From: Bittarella massiliensis (ex Durand et al. 2017)
GTDB taxonomy: Bacteria > Bacillota > Clostridia > Oscillospirales > Ruminococcaceae
Length of the DNA: 64,000 nt
Direction: 5' to 3'
Assembly: GCF_001486165.1 (NCBI RefSeq)
Contig: NZ_LN908976.1
Coordinates: 248,071-312,070, forward strand
Each line of letters starts with the position of its first letter. Position 1 is the stretch's first letter. The notes under the pieces are model-generated. The model ran no database searches. It was not told the origin of the DNA and saw only the letters and a list, made by a program, of their open reading frames with translations. Below, piece by piece: positions 41,591-49,255 of the stretch. The position numbers and the translations under genes were made by a program.

Positions 41591-41851
41591 CACATGCTTT
41601 GGACAGTGCTCACCCTTCCAGTTCCCATGGAATAGGGGCCTGCTGGCGGGTCTGTAACCCTGCGCTCTGCCAGCTTTGGCATTTGGCGGGCAAACCGTCC
41701 TCATGCAGACGGCCCGCCCATAAAACCCGCCGTCTCGCCTGTCCCCGGATATTGGGGAGGCTACTGCGGCGGGCTGATTAACTGGGCCGGTGCGTTCCGG
41801 CCATTGTGTCCAAGCAAGGCGCGATCCATCCTCACTTGGCCCACTATACAC

Positions 41852-41880
41852 ATTTTAGCAGGTGTTTTGGCTGCACAGTC
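41852..41880 (-). promoter_or_regulatory. Extended -10 promoter of the structured RNA
   Basis: Minus-strand TGCTAAAAT (41852-41860) is an extended -10 element. The -35 position (41875-41880) is poor, as in activator-dependent late promoters. Confidence 0.5.
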
Positions 41881-41887
41881 CGCGATT

Positions 41888-42358
41888 TCAGATAATCCCG
41901 AAAATTTTTGCAACATCCGCCAGGAAATCTGTGCGTCGGTCGTAGAAGTTGCTTCTCCCCAAAAAATCCACCCCCAAAATCTCGAATGGGTAATTGCGCC
42001 CGCTCTCGCAGTTGAGCAAGATCGCATTGGTCAGCTTCCGCCGCAGCTCCTCGTCCTGGAGGTCATTGCCAATCAACAGCTTGGCCTTGTCCACGGCTGC
42101 CACCCGGCGGGCATCTGGCGACCGCTCCAACCTTTCCAGGGCCTGCTGCATATTTTCGACCGGCCTCCCGACATCTGAGGAGTGGGGGTAATACTGGCGG
42201 CAGGTCTCGTCCCCTGCCACATACTCCCCGAAGCTACACGGCGTCGCCAGAATGACATCCTGCCGGGCAGCCATGTACCTGCGGAGGGATGCCTTGTACC
42301 CCCTCACAATCCACAGGGCCTGCTGCTTGATGTCGTCGTCAAGGGTCTTTTTCGCCAT
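41888..42358 (-). CDS. Late transcription regulator candidate (RinA/ArpU-like)
   Basis: 156 residues. The C-terminal half has a sigma-region-4-like helix-turn-helix (NYPFEILGVDFLGRSNFYDRRTDFLADVAKIFGI). It is the last gene before the structured RNA and packaging genes, the usual site of RinA/ArpU activators. The N-terminal half is helical and unrecognised. Likely switches on the late operon and perhaps the RNA. Confidence 0.6.
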   Translation of the reverse strand: MAKKTLDDDIKQQALWIVRGYKASLRRYMAARQDVILATPCSFGEYVAGDETCRQYYPHSSDVGRPVENMQQALERLERSPDARRVAAVDKAKLLIGNDLQDEELRRKLTNAILLNCESGRNYPFEILGVDFLGRSNFYDRRTDFLADVAKIFGII

Positions 42359-42548
42359 CCTCCGCCTCCTTAATCCGAAATACTCTGTACCCCCTGATTG
42401 TCCCCGATTTCTGACGGCACACCGCTTGGTATATGTAGCTCAACGGCACTCCGAGATACTGCGCTACCTCCTTCGCCTTACCCACGCACAGGGGCAGCTC
42501 CAATTCGTCCGCCGTGGTCGCCATGTAGAGGTTATAGGGTGCACCCAT
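42339..42548 (-). CDS. Small HTH phage protein
   Basis: 69 residues from the ATG at 42548 (GGCGGAGGACT upstream). KAKEVAQYLGVPLSYIYQAVCRQ...GYRVFRI is a short helix-turn-helix of the type found in small phage regulators. It overlaps both neighbours. Confidence 0.6.
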   Translation of the reverse strand: MGAPYNLYMATTADELELPLCVGKAKEVAQYLGVPLSYIYQAVCRQKSGTIRGYRVFRIKEAEDGEKDP

Positions 42549-42774
42549 AGTCCTCCGCCTCATCTTCTGGAGGGTCTGGCAACGGCATCCAGTGGGTGAC
42601 CTCCCCGGGAGAGCATCTCCACATCCAATTTCCGCTCGAACTTATCCACCTCTCCTGTGTTCGGAGGGTTACCCCGTTTTTGTTTTTGATGGCCACCAGC
42701 ACCTTGACCTTTTTGCGGCCTTGGTTTTCGGTCATCTGCTCCGGCATCATGTCTTCGCACTTAATCCACATCAT
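42532..42774 (-). CDS. DUF551-like protein
   Basis: 80 residues. WIKCEDMMPEQ at the start and CSPGEVTHWMPLPDPPE at the end are the DUF551 pattern common in phages. GGGTGG precedes a double ATG. Function unknown. Confidence 0.8.
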   Translation of the reverse strand: MMWIKCEDMMPEQMTENQGRKKVKVLVAIKNKNGVTLRTQERWISSSGNWMWRCSPGEVTHWMPLPDPPEDEAEDYGCTL

Positions 42775-42977
42775 TTTTCCACCCGCTTTCTGTTTCTCCA
42801 ATATCCCTCTGGACTGTACATTTTGCACAAATACGCTCTCAACCAACTATGAGGGAGGCGATTTGACCCATATTTGGTTTTTGCCCGGCATTCCATCTCT
42901 AATTCTGGGTATTCAGCATGATTGTGTTCGCAGTATCTGCAACTTTTGTGCTTTTTCCTGTATTCTTCAACCGTCAT
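42771..42977 (-). CDS. Small Cys/His phage protein
   Basis: 68 residues after GGAGGATAAAA. CRYCEHN...MECRAK and YLCKMY give four or five cysteines spaced like a treble-clef zinc site. ATGA overlap with the next gene. Unknown role. Confidence 0.65.
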   Translation of the reverse strand: MTVEEYRKKHKSCRYCEHNHAEYPELEMECRAKTKYGSNRLPHSWLRAYLCKMYSPEGYWRNRKRVEK

Positions 42978-43227
42978 TTTTATCCTCCATCCTCGCCCCG
43001 CAGTTGGGGCAGCACATACTCCGCCACTCGTCTGGCTTGTACCTGTCACAGTGAGAGCATACCAGCCCGCCGGTGGGGTGCTCAATCCAGTGGCCGTGCG
43101 GCTGCAGGTCTTTGGGGTCGATGGCGGGGCAATTATCAAGCAGAGCATCAATTGCCAACCGGTGTACTGGATTAGGCCAGCACTCTGCCGCAAAGCGCTT
43201 TGCTTCGTCTGCATCAATCGGTCTCAT
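42967..43227 (-). CDS. Zinc-ribbon phage protein
   Basis: 86 residues from the ATG at 43227 (GAGAGGAGG). MRPIDADEAKRF at the start and a C-terminal ribbon LVCSHCDRYKPDEWRSMCCPNCGARM. This DADE/zinc-ribbon type is frequent in Clostridial prophages; function unknown. Confidence 0.75.
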   Translation of the reverse strand: MRPIDADEAKRFAAECWPNPVHRLAIDALLDNCPAIDPKDLQPHGHWIEHPTGGLVCSHCDRYKPDEWRSMCCPNCGARMEDKNDG

Positions 43228-43588
43228 AGTCTTCCTCCTCTCTCGGTACCCAAGAACTGCAATACTCGTCCTTTCTGCACGATTGCCCAAAAATTTTAGA
43301 TTTCCAGCAATAGCATGTCGTTTTAATCCAATATCTACACGTCTCGCACCGGCCAATCGGCGGGGCATGGCGGGTATTCCAGTCGGCGAGAGCTTCCCCT
43401 TTCGTTCCACCTGCCACCGGAGCTGTACACATACTGCAACCAGTACATGTCACAACCGGGTTCCCCAAAAACACGGATAGTCTTGCCACTCCCCCGCAGC
43501 ATGGGCATGGCAGCACAATCCCCTGCCGGGTGCACTCCTCCTGCGCCTCCCTGTCGCCCAGCAGGGCGCGTCTGATTAGGTCATTCAT
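43214..43588 (-). CDS. Lar-like zinc-finger protein with extra Cys-rich tail
   Basis: 124 residues. CPCCGGVARLSVF...VTCTGCSMCTAP...EALADWNTR matches the Lar restriction-alleviation zinc finger; a second Cys-rich part (RCETCRYWIKTTCYCW) follows. It may protect phage DNA from restriction, consistent with the methyltransferase gene upstream. Confidence 0.65.
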   Translation of the reverse strand: MNDLIRRALLGDREAQEECTRQGIVLPCPCCGGVARLSVFLGNPVVTCTGCSMCTAPVAGGTKGEALADWNTRHAPPIGRCETCRYWIKTTCYCWKSKIFGQSCRKDEYCSSWVPREEEDYETD

Positions 43589-44648
43589 CTGGTTCCTCCT
43601 CAAAATGGTGCGCCGTCACCGCCATCGGGGAATCCTCTATCTCGCTCGCCCATCTGGCGGTCCCTGGCCCGCTGATGGTCTCCCAAATCAACGGAAATCC
43701 GCCGATGCCGTCAAACAGGCTGCCCAGGGTGGCTCCTCTCCCGAGCTGGTCCAGGATGCCTTGCAGCACATACTCTGCGCATGGCAAGGCGATGGAGTTG
43801 CCCAGGGCCTTGTATCTGGCAGTGTCCACCGCCTGTCTGGTGCGCCCCTTGCCGTCTATGTAGTCCGGGATGTCTGTCCAGCCGTCTGGGTAGCCTTGGA
43901 GGCGTTCACACTCTAGTGGGGTCAGACGGCGAGCAAACCCTCTGGTCACAAGGTACTGGTCATTCCGGCAGGACAGTGTTCCCGTGCGTTCCTCCTGTAC
44001 CAGCGGCCCCTTCCCGCCGCCTGGGCAGCCTCCCCTCTCTCTGATCGTGTAAGCCAATCCATCATCTGGTCGTAGTGCTCCGCCTGCCAGCGCAGCACCT
44101 CCTCCAGCAGTGGCGGCAACGGCTTGCCCTTCTGCTCGGCCCGCGCCAAAATTCCTCGGCAGGCGGTCGCGCTCAAATAATATTTCGGCGGCACGGTGGC
44201 CTCCAAAATCGACGACAAGGTAGATGCGACGACGACGCTGGGGCACTCCCCAGTATTGCGCGTCCAGTATTCTCCAGGCAATCGAGTAATCGTTTCCCAT
44301 GATCTCTCCTGCGGTTGTCCATTTCCCCGCAGGTCGATGGATAGGTACGGTTTCTCCCGCGACGGCGGCGAGTTCTTGGAGGACCGCGAGGAAGTCTTCT
44401 CCTTTGGCGCTGGACAGGGCTCCTGGAACGTTTTCCCAAACAGCGAAAGTTGGATACTCATTGTCTGTTGCCTCCCTCATTTCTCGGATAATTCTTGTGG
44501 CGGCGAAAAATAGTCCACTGCGCTCTCCGCCAAGACCCGACCGACCGCCGGCAATCGATAGGTCTTGGCACGGGCTCCCGAATGTGATGACGTCCACCGG
44601 CTCGATTTCCTCGCCGTTGATGCGGGTCACGTCCCCTAGTTGGAGCAT
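43581..44648 (-). CDS. Circularly permuted DNA (cytosine-5) methyltransferase
   Basis: 355 residues from the ATG at 44648. Motif order: GSPCQDLS (IV, catalytic Cys27), ENVPGALSS (VI), QRRRRIYLV (VIII), target-recognition region, RRLTPLECERLQGYPDGWTD (IX), YKALGNSIALP (X), and only then SLFDGIGGFPL (I) and ASEIEDSP (II) at the C-terminus. The AdoMet-binding motif I is moved to the end, as in M.BssHII-like permuted enzymes. It may modify phage DNA against host restriction. Confidence 0.88.
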   Translation of the reverse strand: MLQLGDVTRINGEEIEPVDVITFGSPCQDLSIAGGRSGLGGERSGLFFAATRIIREMREATDNEYPTFAVWENVPGALSSAKGEDFLAVLQELAAVAGETVPIHRPAGKWTTAGEIMGNDYSIAWRILDAQYWGVPQRRRRIYLVVDFGGHRAAEILFERDRLPRNFGAGRAEGQAVAATAGGGAALAGGALRPDDGLAYTIRERGGCPGGGKGPLVQEERTGTLSCRNDQYLVTRGFARRLTPLECERLQGYPDGWTDIPDYIDGKGRTRQAVDTARYKALGNSIALPCAEYVLQGILDQLGRGATLGSLFDGIGGFPLIWETISGPGTARWASEIEDSPMAVTAHHFEEEPDE

Positions 44649-45055
44649 ATCCACACCCCCTTGTGCTGCACTCCCCATTCCACCGCCTCCCGGTGGCTCT
44701 CCACCGCGAGGTCAATTTTGCGCCCCTTGATAGCCCCGCCGGTGTCCTGTACCACCCGCTCCCCGATGCCGTCTATGTAGACCCGCGCCCCCAGCGGCAG
44801 CACGTCCGGGTCTGCGGCGACCGTCACTCCCGGCGTCACCGGCTCCCCACTGGCAGTGGTAGGGTTTCCGCCGCAGATGTGTGGGTACTGCTCCGCGCAG
44901 TAGGCGTAGACCGCAAACTCACCGGCGAAAATTCGCTGTTGAGATTCCACATGAGCCATCACCGGCTCCGGCGATCTGGGTTCGGTGGCAGTCGCCGGCC
45001 GCTGGATGGTGAGCAGGGCCAGCAGCATGATCAGGTACTGGGCCGCCTCCCTCAC
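44636..45055 (-). CDS. 3D-domain protein (DPBB fold) with N-terminal membrane helix
   Basis: 139 residues; the GTG at 45055 overlaps the previous stop (GTGA). Signal/anchor at 5-22 (YLIMLLALLTIQ). The 3D domain has TVAADPDVLPLGARVYIDG and DTGGAIKGRKIDLA with conserved Asp residues. Probably acts on peptidoglycan; unusual inside an early gene cluster. Confidence 0.8.
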   Translation of the reverse strand: MREAAQYLIMLLALLTIQRPATATEPRSPEPVMAHVESQQRIFAGEFAVYAYCAEQYPHICGGNPTTASGEPVTPGVTVAADPDVLPLGARVYIDGIGERVVQDTGGAIKGRKIDLAVESHREAVEWGVQHKGVWICSN

Positions 45056-45237
45056 GATTTCCAACCTTCCAGCATCACCGTCTCTTCCTCCGGCTCCACC
45101 CAGCGGACTGGCAGGTTGACCTCATAGAGGCTGCCTTCCATCTTGTTCAGCTCCCCTTTTTCGAGCACCCGCCGAAACCTCACCTCGGCTCCCGCTGGCA
45201 TATTGCCCAATTCGTTCATCAATTCATAGACTTTCAT
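45052..45237 (-). CDS. Hypothetical phage protein
   Basis: 61 residues (KVYELMNELGNMPAGAEVRFRRV...). Similar openings (ELMNxLxxxPAGAxV) occur in small phage proteins of unknown function. Four-base overlaps with both neighbours. Confidence 0.6.
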   Translation of the reverse strand: MKVYELMNELGNMPAGAEVRFRRVLEKGELNKMEGSLYEVNLPVRWVEPEEETVMLEGWKS

Positions 45238-45602
45238 TTTTTGCCCTCCTCAATTTCTGCCCACTGCTTTCCATCCCACTGCTCGATTCGCAGGTTTTCT
45301 GGGCGCATCATCCTGTCAACCTCTTCCTTTGTTGTTGCTTTTATCCCCATTACTTCCGCGCATTTTGCCTTATGCCAACGCACAAACTCCGGTTTTTCTA
45401 ACAGTCGTCTAAACGCCTTTTTCAAATTTTGGTGGTAGCTCCTCTCCTCTTGGCACTCCGCGACCGCCCCACTTTCTGGGTGGATAATGCGGCAGGCAGA
45501 CATGGTTTTGTTTCTTTTTTGCCCACCCTTTCCAGAGCCTTTGAAAGGCTGCACAACAAAATCGCCCCTCTTTTTTGACAGCGAAAATAGCAATTCGTCC
45601 AT
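45234..45602 (-). CDS. Peptide chain release factor-like protein (GGQ domain)
   Basis: 122 residues. FKGSGKGGQKRNKTMSACRI, then HPESGAVAECQEERSYHQNLKKAFRRL is the RF-1 GGQ domain of peptidyl-tRNA hydrolysis. Stop-codon-recognition domains are absent. Such stand-alone GGQ proteins (compare ArfB/ICT1) rescue stalled ribosomes; in phages the role is unproven. Confidence 0.85.
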   Translation of the reverse strand: MDELLFSLSKKRGDFVVQPFKGSGKGGQKRNKTMSACRIIHPESGAVAECQEERSYHQNLKKAFRRLLEKPEFVRWHKAKCAEVMGIKATTKEEVDRMMRPENLRIEQWDGKQWAEIEEGKK

Positions 45603-45604
45603 TG

Positions 45605-45949
45605 TTATCTCTCCTCGATCTCAATCTCCGTCCTTGGATTATCCTTGTCCTTCCGCGCCTCTAGCCGAAGTGAGACACAAAAAAAGCTGTCGTCCTCCAA
45701 CACCCCGCAGCGCACCAACCCGTCCAGGATCATCTTGCCGCTGTAGTTGTCCGGGTCTCTTCGGCGGGCATCCTTGAAATAATAGCAAATGGTGACCACC
45801 GCTCGGTAAATCGGCTTCTGCGGGCGTGGACGGCAGTGCAGCGCAATCAGGTCTGCCCACCGTCTCTTTTCGGTCTGGTATTTCCACCGCGCGTCCCGCC
45901 CTATGTAGCGATTATTGCTGGGCGGTATCTCTGGGATTGTGTAGACCAT
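45605..45949 (-). CDS. RusA-family Holliday junction resolvase
   Basis: 114 residues; ATG after GGAGGCAGTGTG. TIPEIPPSNNRYI, then DPDNYSGKMILDGLVRCGVLEDDS holds the catalytic Asp residues of RusA. Resolves branched DNA before packaging. Confidence 0.88.
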   Translation of the reverse strand: MVYTIPEIPPSNNRYIGRDARWKYQTEKRRWADLIALHCRPRPQKPIYRAVVTICYYFKDARRRDPDNYSGKMILDGLVRCGVLEDDSFFCVSLRLEARKDKDNPRTEIEIEER

Positions 45950-46587
45950 CACACTGCCTCCAATGTCAGCCGCAGGGTGTACCGACCCTCCGGCACCTCT
46001 GCGATCATTCGGCCAACTTGTCTGACGTCCACCCCATCTTTGCCGTCCCACTCAATCGACACGAGAGGCCGATTTTCGCCTCGATAAGGCGCATATCTGC
46101 CGTTTCTGGTATCCGTTTCTGCCTCTCCTATTTTCGCGCCTTCCTGGGCTAATTTCAGGGCCTTGTAGTTTTCTGTGGCTGCTTGCACCTCCTCCGGGGT
46201 AAGCTCGCTGGCAATGTGCTTGAGCGCGGCTCCAATCCCCAGGCGCTCAAACTCCTTGCACGCGGTCAGTCGGGAACATCCCAGCAGTCTTGACATTTTG
46301 CCCGCTGACCAGATACCATAGTGGGCGGCCCAGTAGCGCAACCGCTCGTGCTTGTCTCCCTCCGACAACTGCTTGTAGACGGCCCATTTAAGCGGCTGGG
46401 CCATATTGTCCAGCACCAGGGCTCCTGGCTTGGTGTATTCTCTCCGCTCTTGGGCGGTCATGGTATCCACCGGCGTTTTGACCGCCCCTCTCGGGCCTCG
46501 CTTGGACGGGGCCTTGTGGCGGGCCCCACTGCCGGTGCTCCTCTGCTCGCGGATGCTGTCCGCGAGGTCTTTCGCAATTTCGTTCAT
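45949..46587 (-). CDS. Hypothetical phage protein with HTH-like segment
   Basis: 212 residues. Basic, disordered N-terminus (GSGARHKAPSKRGPRG), a central helix-turn-helix-like part (IWSAGKMSRLLGCSRLTACKEFERLG), and a C-terminal beta-rich part. It sits in the replication block. Function unknown. Confidence 0.55.
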   Translation of the reverse strand: MNEIAKDLADSIREQRSTGSGARHKAPSKRGPRGAVKTPVDTMTAQERREYTKPGALVLDNMAQPLKWAVYKQLSEGDKHERLRYWAAHYGIWSAGKMSRLLGCSRLTACKEFERLGIGAALKHIASELTPEEVQAATENYKALKLAQEGAKIGEAETDTRNGRYAPYRGENRPLVSIEWDGKDGVDVRQVGRMIAEVPEGRYTLRLTLEAV

Positions 46588-46596
46588 GCTGTCCTC

Positions 46597-47406
46597 CTAT
46601 TTCAGCCGGTAATTTTTGGCTTTGTCGGGTGAGAGGGAGAGCTGGTATCCTCCCGCCTTGGTTCGCTCGTAGACGCGGCTTCCCACCGCCTCGTCAATGT
46701 CCAACAGGTCGTTCATGGTTTTTTCGCTGGAAATGATTGTGTACAATTCGCGGTTGTTGTAGCGGTAGTTGAGCAGCTCAAAGGCGATGTTGACGTCCGC
46801 CGCCGAGGGGAATTTGCCCTTCTCGGCCTTGAAGAGGTCGTCTATGTACAGGACGGGAACGGTTTTTAGCGGGGAGATAATGGCGTTGTACTGCTGATCG
46901 TCGGTGACGCAGGCCTTGAGCTGGACTACCTCGTCCCGCCAGAGCATGTATTTTGCTGCCATCCCTCGGCGCATCAGCTCGGTGGTGATTGCCGTGCAGA
47001 TATGGGTCTTTCCGGCCCCAACCTGCCCGCCGAAGTACCACCAGCGGGCATCCTCGTCCGCCAGAAAGCGCTTGGCCGTCTCCATGACTTTGCCCTGCCA
47101 GGGCTCCCGGGTCTCGTAATTTTTAAGCGTGTAGAGGTCGACCACATCCCGCAGGCCGCTCCGTTCGATGCGCCAGAGGCTTTTCCGAGCGGCCATGCAC
47201 CGGCACTCTCTTGTTGTTACATATCCGTTGATGATTTCCATGACCGAGCCCTTGTTTTTGCAGATGGGGCAATCCACTCCATCTAGCGCCCCGGACTTGC
47301 TGTTGTAGACGTCACAGCGGTTTTGCAGCATCTGCTCATAAGTCCAGACCGTTTTTGATTCCCCAGTCAGTTTGAGGTTTTTGAGCGCTTCTGCCATCGC
47401 TTCCAT
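46597..47406 (-). CDS. DnaC-like helicase loader
   Basis: 269 residues. Zinc site CPICKNKG...RECRC near 45-75, AAA+ ATPase with Walker A GGQVGAGKT near residue 128 and Walker B VLYIDD, and an Arg-finger region SRVYERT. Loads the host replicative helicase at the phage origin. It overlaps the initiator gene by 71 bases. Confidence 0.88.
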   Translation of the reverse strand: MEAMAEALKNLKLTGESKTVWTYEQMLQNRCDVYNSKSGALDGVDCPICKNKGSVMEIINGYVTTRECRCMAARKSLWRIERSGLRDVVDLYTLKNYETREPWQGKVMETAKRFLADEDARWWYFGGQVGAGKTHICTAITTELMRRGMAAKYMLWRDEVVQLKACVTDDQQYNAIISPLKTVPVLYIDDLFKAEKGKFPSAADVNIAFELLNYRYNNRELYTIISSEKTMNDLLDIDEAVGSRVYERTKAGGYQLSLSPDKAKNYRLK

Positions 47407-48043
47407 CTTTGCGTCTCCTCTCCCAATTTCTCACAGCTGCTTTCCAGTCCTTCATTGGGGCCTTCCCAATTCGCCAGCCCTTGGCGATGTAGTAGTCCAC
47501 AAATGCCTCTGGGTCGATTTGGTAGCCCTTTTCCCGGCAGTAGTCCCGCACCTCGAAAACCGACGGTTGTTTGAACTTGGGGGCTGTGGCCCCTTTATAT
47601 TTTTTATCTATATCTGGTTTACTATCTGGTTTATTATCTGGTATTGGTTCGCCCGTTTGGGCAATTTGATTTGCCTGTTTGGGCAAATCGTGTTGCCTAC
47701 TTGGGCTGATCGTTTTGCCCTCTGTGTAACCCCCATAAATTTCCAAAACATCGTCTCCAAGGGCGTACCAGTTGGTGTGGTCGTAACCAGACTTGTTGTA
47801 ATTGCCCTTGACGATCGCACCAGATGCAACGCACTTGTCTATGATTGTCCTAATCTGTTTTTGCGAGAAATAAGGGAACAGCTTTGCAAGGGCGGAAACG
47901 CTATTATAGGTCCAGTTGCGACCGTCGTAGAAGTGCCGCCCGTTTGCCTCGTTTTTGAGAATCCAAAAATACAGATTATGGATAAACACCGCCGCAGGAA
48001 GGCCGTAAACGCAGGCAACATCCACGTTGAAATTGTGTTCCAT
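47336..48043 (-). CDS. Phage replication initiator (DnaD/O-like)
   Basis: 235 residues. Winged-helix N-terminus (NWTYNSVSALAKLFPYFSQKQIRTIIDKCVASG), a linker rich in DKPD repeats, and a C-terminal DnaD-type block (FEVRDYCREKGYQIDPEAFVDYYIAKGW) with KDWKAAVRNW. Coupled to the DnaC-like gene. The origin may lie within the repetitive AT-rich linker-coding region near 47600-47660. Confidence 0.8.
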   Translation of the reverse strand: MEHNFNVDVACVYGLPAAVFIHNLYFWILKNEANGRHFYDGRNWTYNSVSALAKLFPYFSQKQIRTIIDKCVASGAIVKGNYNKSGYDHTNWYALGDDVLEIYGGYTEGKTISPSRQHDLPKQANQIAQTGEPIPDNKPDSKPDIDKKYKGATAPKFKQPSVFEVRDYCREKGYQIDPEAFVDYYIAKGWRIGKAPMKDWKAAVRNWERRRKDGSDGRSAQKPQTDWGIKNGLDL

Positions 48044-48055
48044 GTCAACGCCCCC

Positions 48056-48451
48056 TTAAAACGGCAGGTCGCCGGGCACGTCCTCAAAGTCAACCAGCGG
48101 CGTTTTCGGGGCGTCCACGACCGGGCCGGATGATTTGTTCTCGCAAAAATGCACGTTGTCGGCCACGATCTCAAAGGCAGTGCGGTTGTTGCCGTCGCGG
48201 TCCTGATACTTGCGGGTCTGAATCGACCCGTTGACGGCGATCATGCTTCCCTTTTTGAAGTAGCGGCAGACGAATTCGGCGGTTTTGCGCCAGGCCACAA
48301 CGTTGATGAAGTCGGTCTCGCGCTCCTGCCCTTGGCGGACGAAGGAGCGGGCCACCGCTACGGTGAAGCTGGTAACGGGCACGTTGTTGGGGGTCTGGCA
48401 AAGTTCCGGGTCGACTGTCAAGCGGCCCATAATTGCGGCTATATTAAGCAT
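48056..48451 (-). CDS. ssb: Single-stranded DNA-binding protein
   Basis: 131 residues. OB fold (LNIAAIMGRLTVDPEL, TDFINVVAWRKTAEFV) and the acidic tip DVPGDLPF that recruits partner proteins. Part of the replication/recombination block. Confidence 0.95.
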   Translation of the reverse strand: MLNIAAIMGRLTVDPELCQTPNNVPVTSFTVAVARSFVRQGQERETDFINVVAWRKTAEFVCRYFKKGSMIAVNGSIQTRKYQDRDGNNRTAFEIVADNVHFCENKSSGPVVDAPKTPLVDFEDVPGDLPF

Positions 48452-48464
48452 CTTGTAATCCTCC

Positions 48465-48728
48465 CTAAAGGTAGTTGATACCGAACTCTCGTCGGAAATC
48501 GTCTATTGTCTTGCCTTGCTCCTCCATCCACTTGCGCTGCCCGTACTGGTGGAGGGCAAGGGCGGTCTGTGCGTTGTGGTGAGCGCCCATCGGCGGCTCA
48601 TTGTGACACCAGTGGCAGAGGCCGATCACAAGGCCGTACTGCTCGCTTTTCCGACGGCAGGAGCCCCCGAAAATATGGTGGCGCTCAAGCGGCAGCCAGC
48701 GGTGGCAGAGGGGACACTCGCCAATCAT
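48465..48728 (-). CDS. HNH-like recombination nuclease
   Basis: 87 residues. CPLCHRWLPLERHHIFGGSCRRKSEQYGL, then LCHWCHNEPPMGAHHN resembles phage HNHc nucleases next to NinB. ATGA overlap with the ninB-like gene. Confidence 0.75.
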   Translation of the reverse strand: MIGECPLCHRWLPLERHHIFGGSCRRKSEQYGLVIGLCHWCHNEPPMGAHHNAQTALALHQYGQRKWMEEQGKTIDDFRREFGINYL

Positions 48729-49255
48729 TGCCCGCGCCCCTCTGTCATCAAGGCCAACTGCTCCGGGGTGGCGGTCTCTATCCCCAACCCCTTGGCTTCC
48801 TCCACCACATCGTCCAGCAGCCGGGACATCTCGGCAGTGCTGTAAGCGCTTGATCCCCAGTAGGCCATCACTGTGACCCATCCATCCAGCCCCATGTCTG
48901 CGGTCTCTGCCACCCAGCCAATGCCTCGTGAGCGCCAGCGGCGGCACCATTCTGCGGCGGCGTCCTCCCGCATCGGGATAACATCAACCACCCCCACCCG
49001 CTTGATGGCGGCGCAGTAGACCTCCTCCTTGGTGGAGCGCACGGCCTTGGCAATCTGGTCGCATAGCGCCCACAAGTAGGCGTTGGCGTCCAGCGATCGC
49101 TTGCGCCGTTTGGGGCCAAGGACGGCGGTACAGTCTCCCGACATCTGGTCTACCCACCGGCGGGCCGCCGGGGCGTTGGCCACCTTGAGCATCAGCCAGC
49201 AGCCGTTACCGTCCCAGCACTGGGCCGCCGAAAAATCAAGCTCCAGCTGCTGCAT
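48725..49255 (-). CDS. NinB-like recombination protein
   Basis: 176 residues. KRSLDANAYLWALCDQIAKAVRSTKEEVY is the NinB core; the N-terminal half is beta-rich and ends with an acidic region. Acts with the annealing protein and nuclease in phage recombination. Confidence 0.8.
   Translation of the reverse strand: MQQLELDFSAAQCWDGNGCWLMLKVANAPAARRWVDQMSGDCTAVLGPKRRKRSLDANAYLWALCDQIAKAVRSTKEEVYCAAIKRVGVVDVIPMREDAAAEWCRRWRSRGIGWVAETADMGLDGWVTVMAYWGSSAYSTAEMSRLLDDVVEEAKGLGIETATPEQLALMTEGRGQ

Larger units (their letters stand above)
41405..41844 (-). ncRNA. Large structured RNA candidate (~440 nt) containing a CptI-like pseudoknot
   Basis: No plausible protein, but dense helices on the minus strand. 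CCAAG/CTTGG with GAGG/CCTT near 41835. GGCCGG/CCGGCC near 41795. CCCGCCG/CGGCGGG enclosing GCCTCCCC/GGGGACAGGC near 41770-41725. GGCGGG..CCGTC/GACGG..CCCGCC near 41715. GCTGGC/GCCAGC with GGGT/ACCC near 41670. The pseudoknot is at 41550-41590. It ends at a terminator whose stem needs G-U pairs only possible on this strand. Extended -10 promoter upstream. Size, phage location and structure recall ornate phage RNAs such as ROOL or GOLLD, but I cannot assign it. Confidence 0.65.

Noticed and set aside
41405-41844. Group I intron
   Set aside because: A GGAGACTAAAA segment resembles the R element, but the matching S element is absent and the spacing is far too short; no interrupted gene flanks it.
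41552-41851. 99-codon frame through the structured RNA
   Set aside because: No ribosome site, odd composition, and the bases are better explained by many complementary helices and a terminator.
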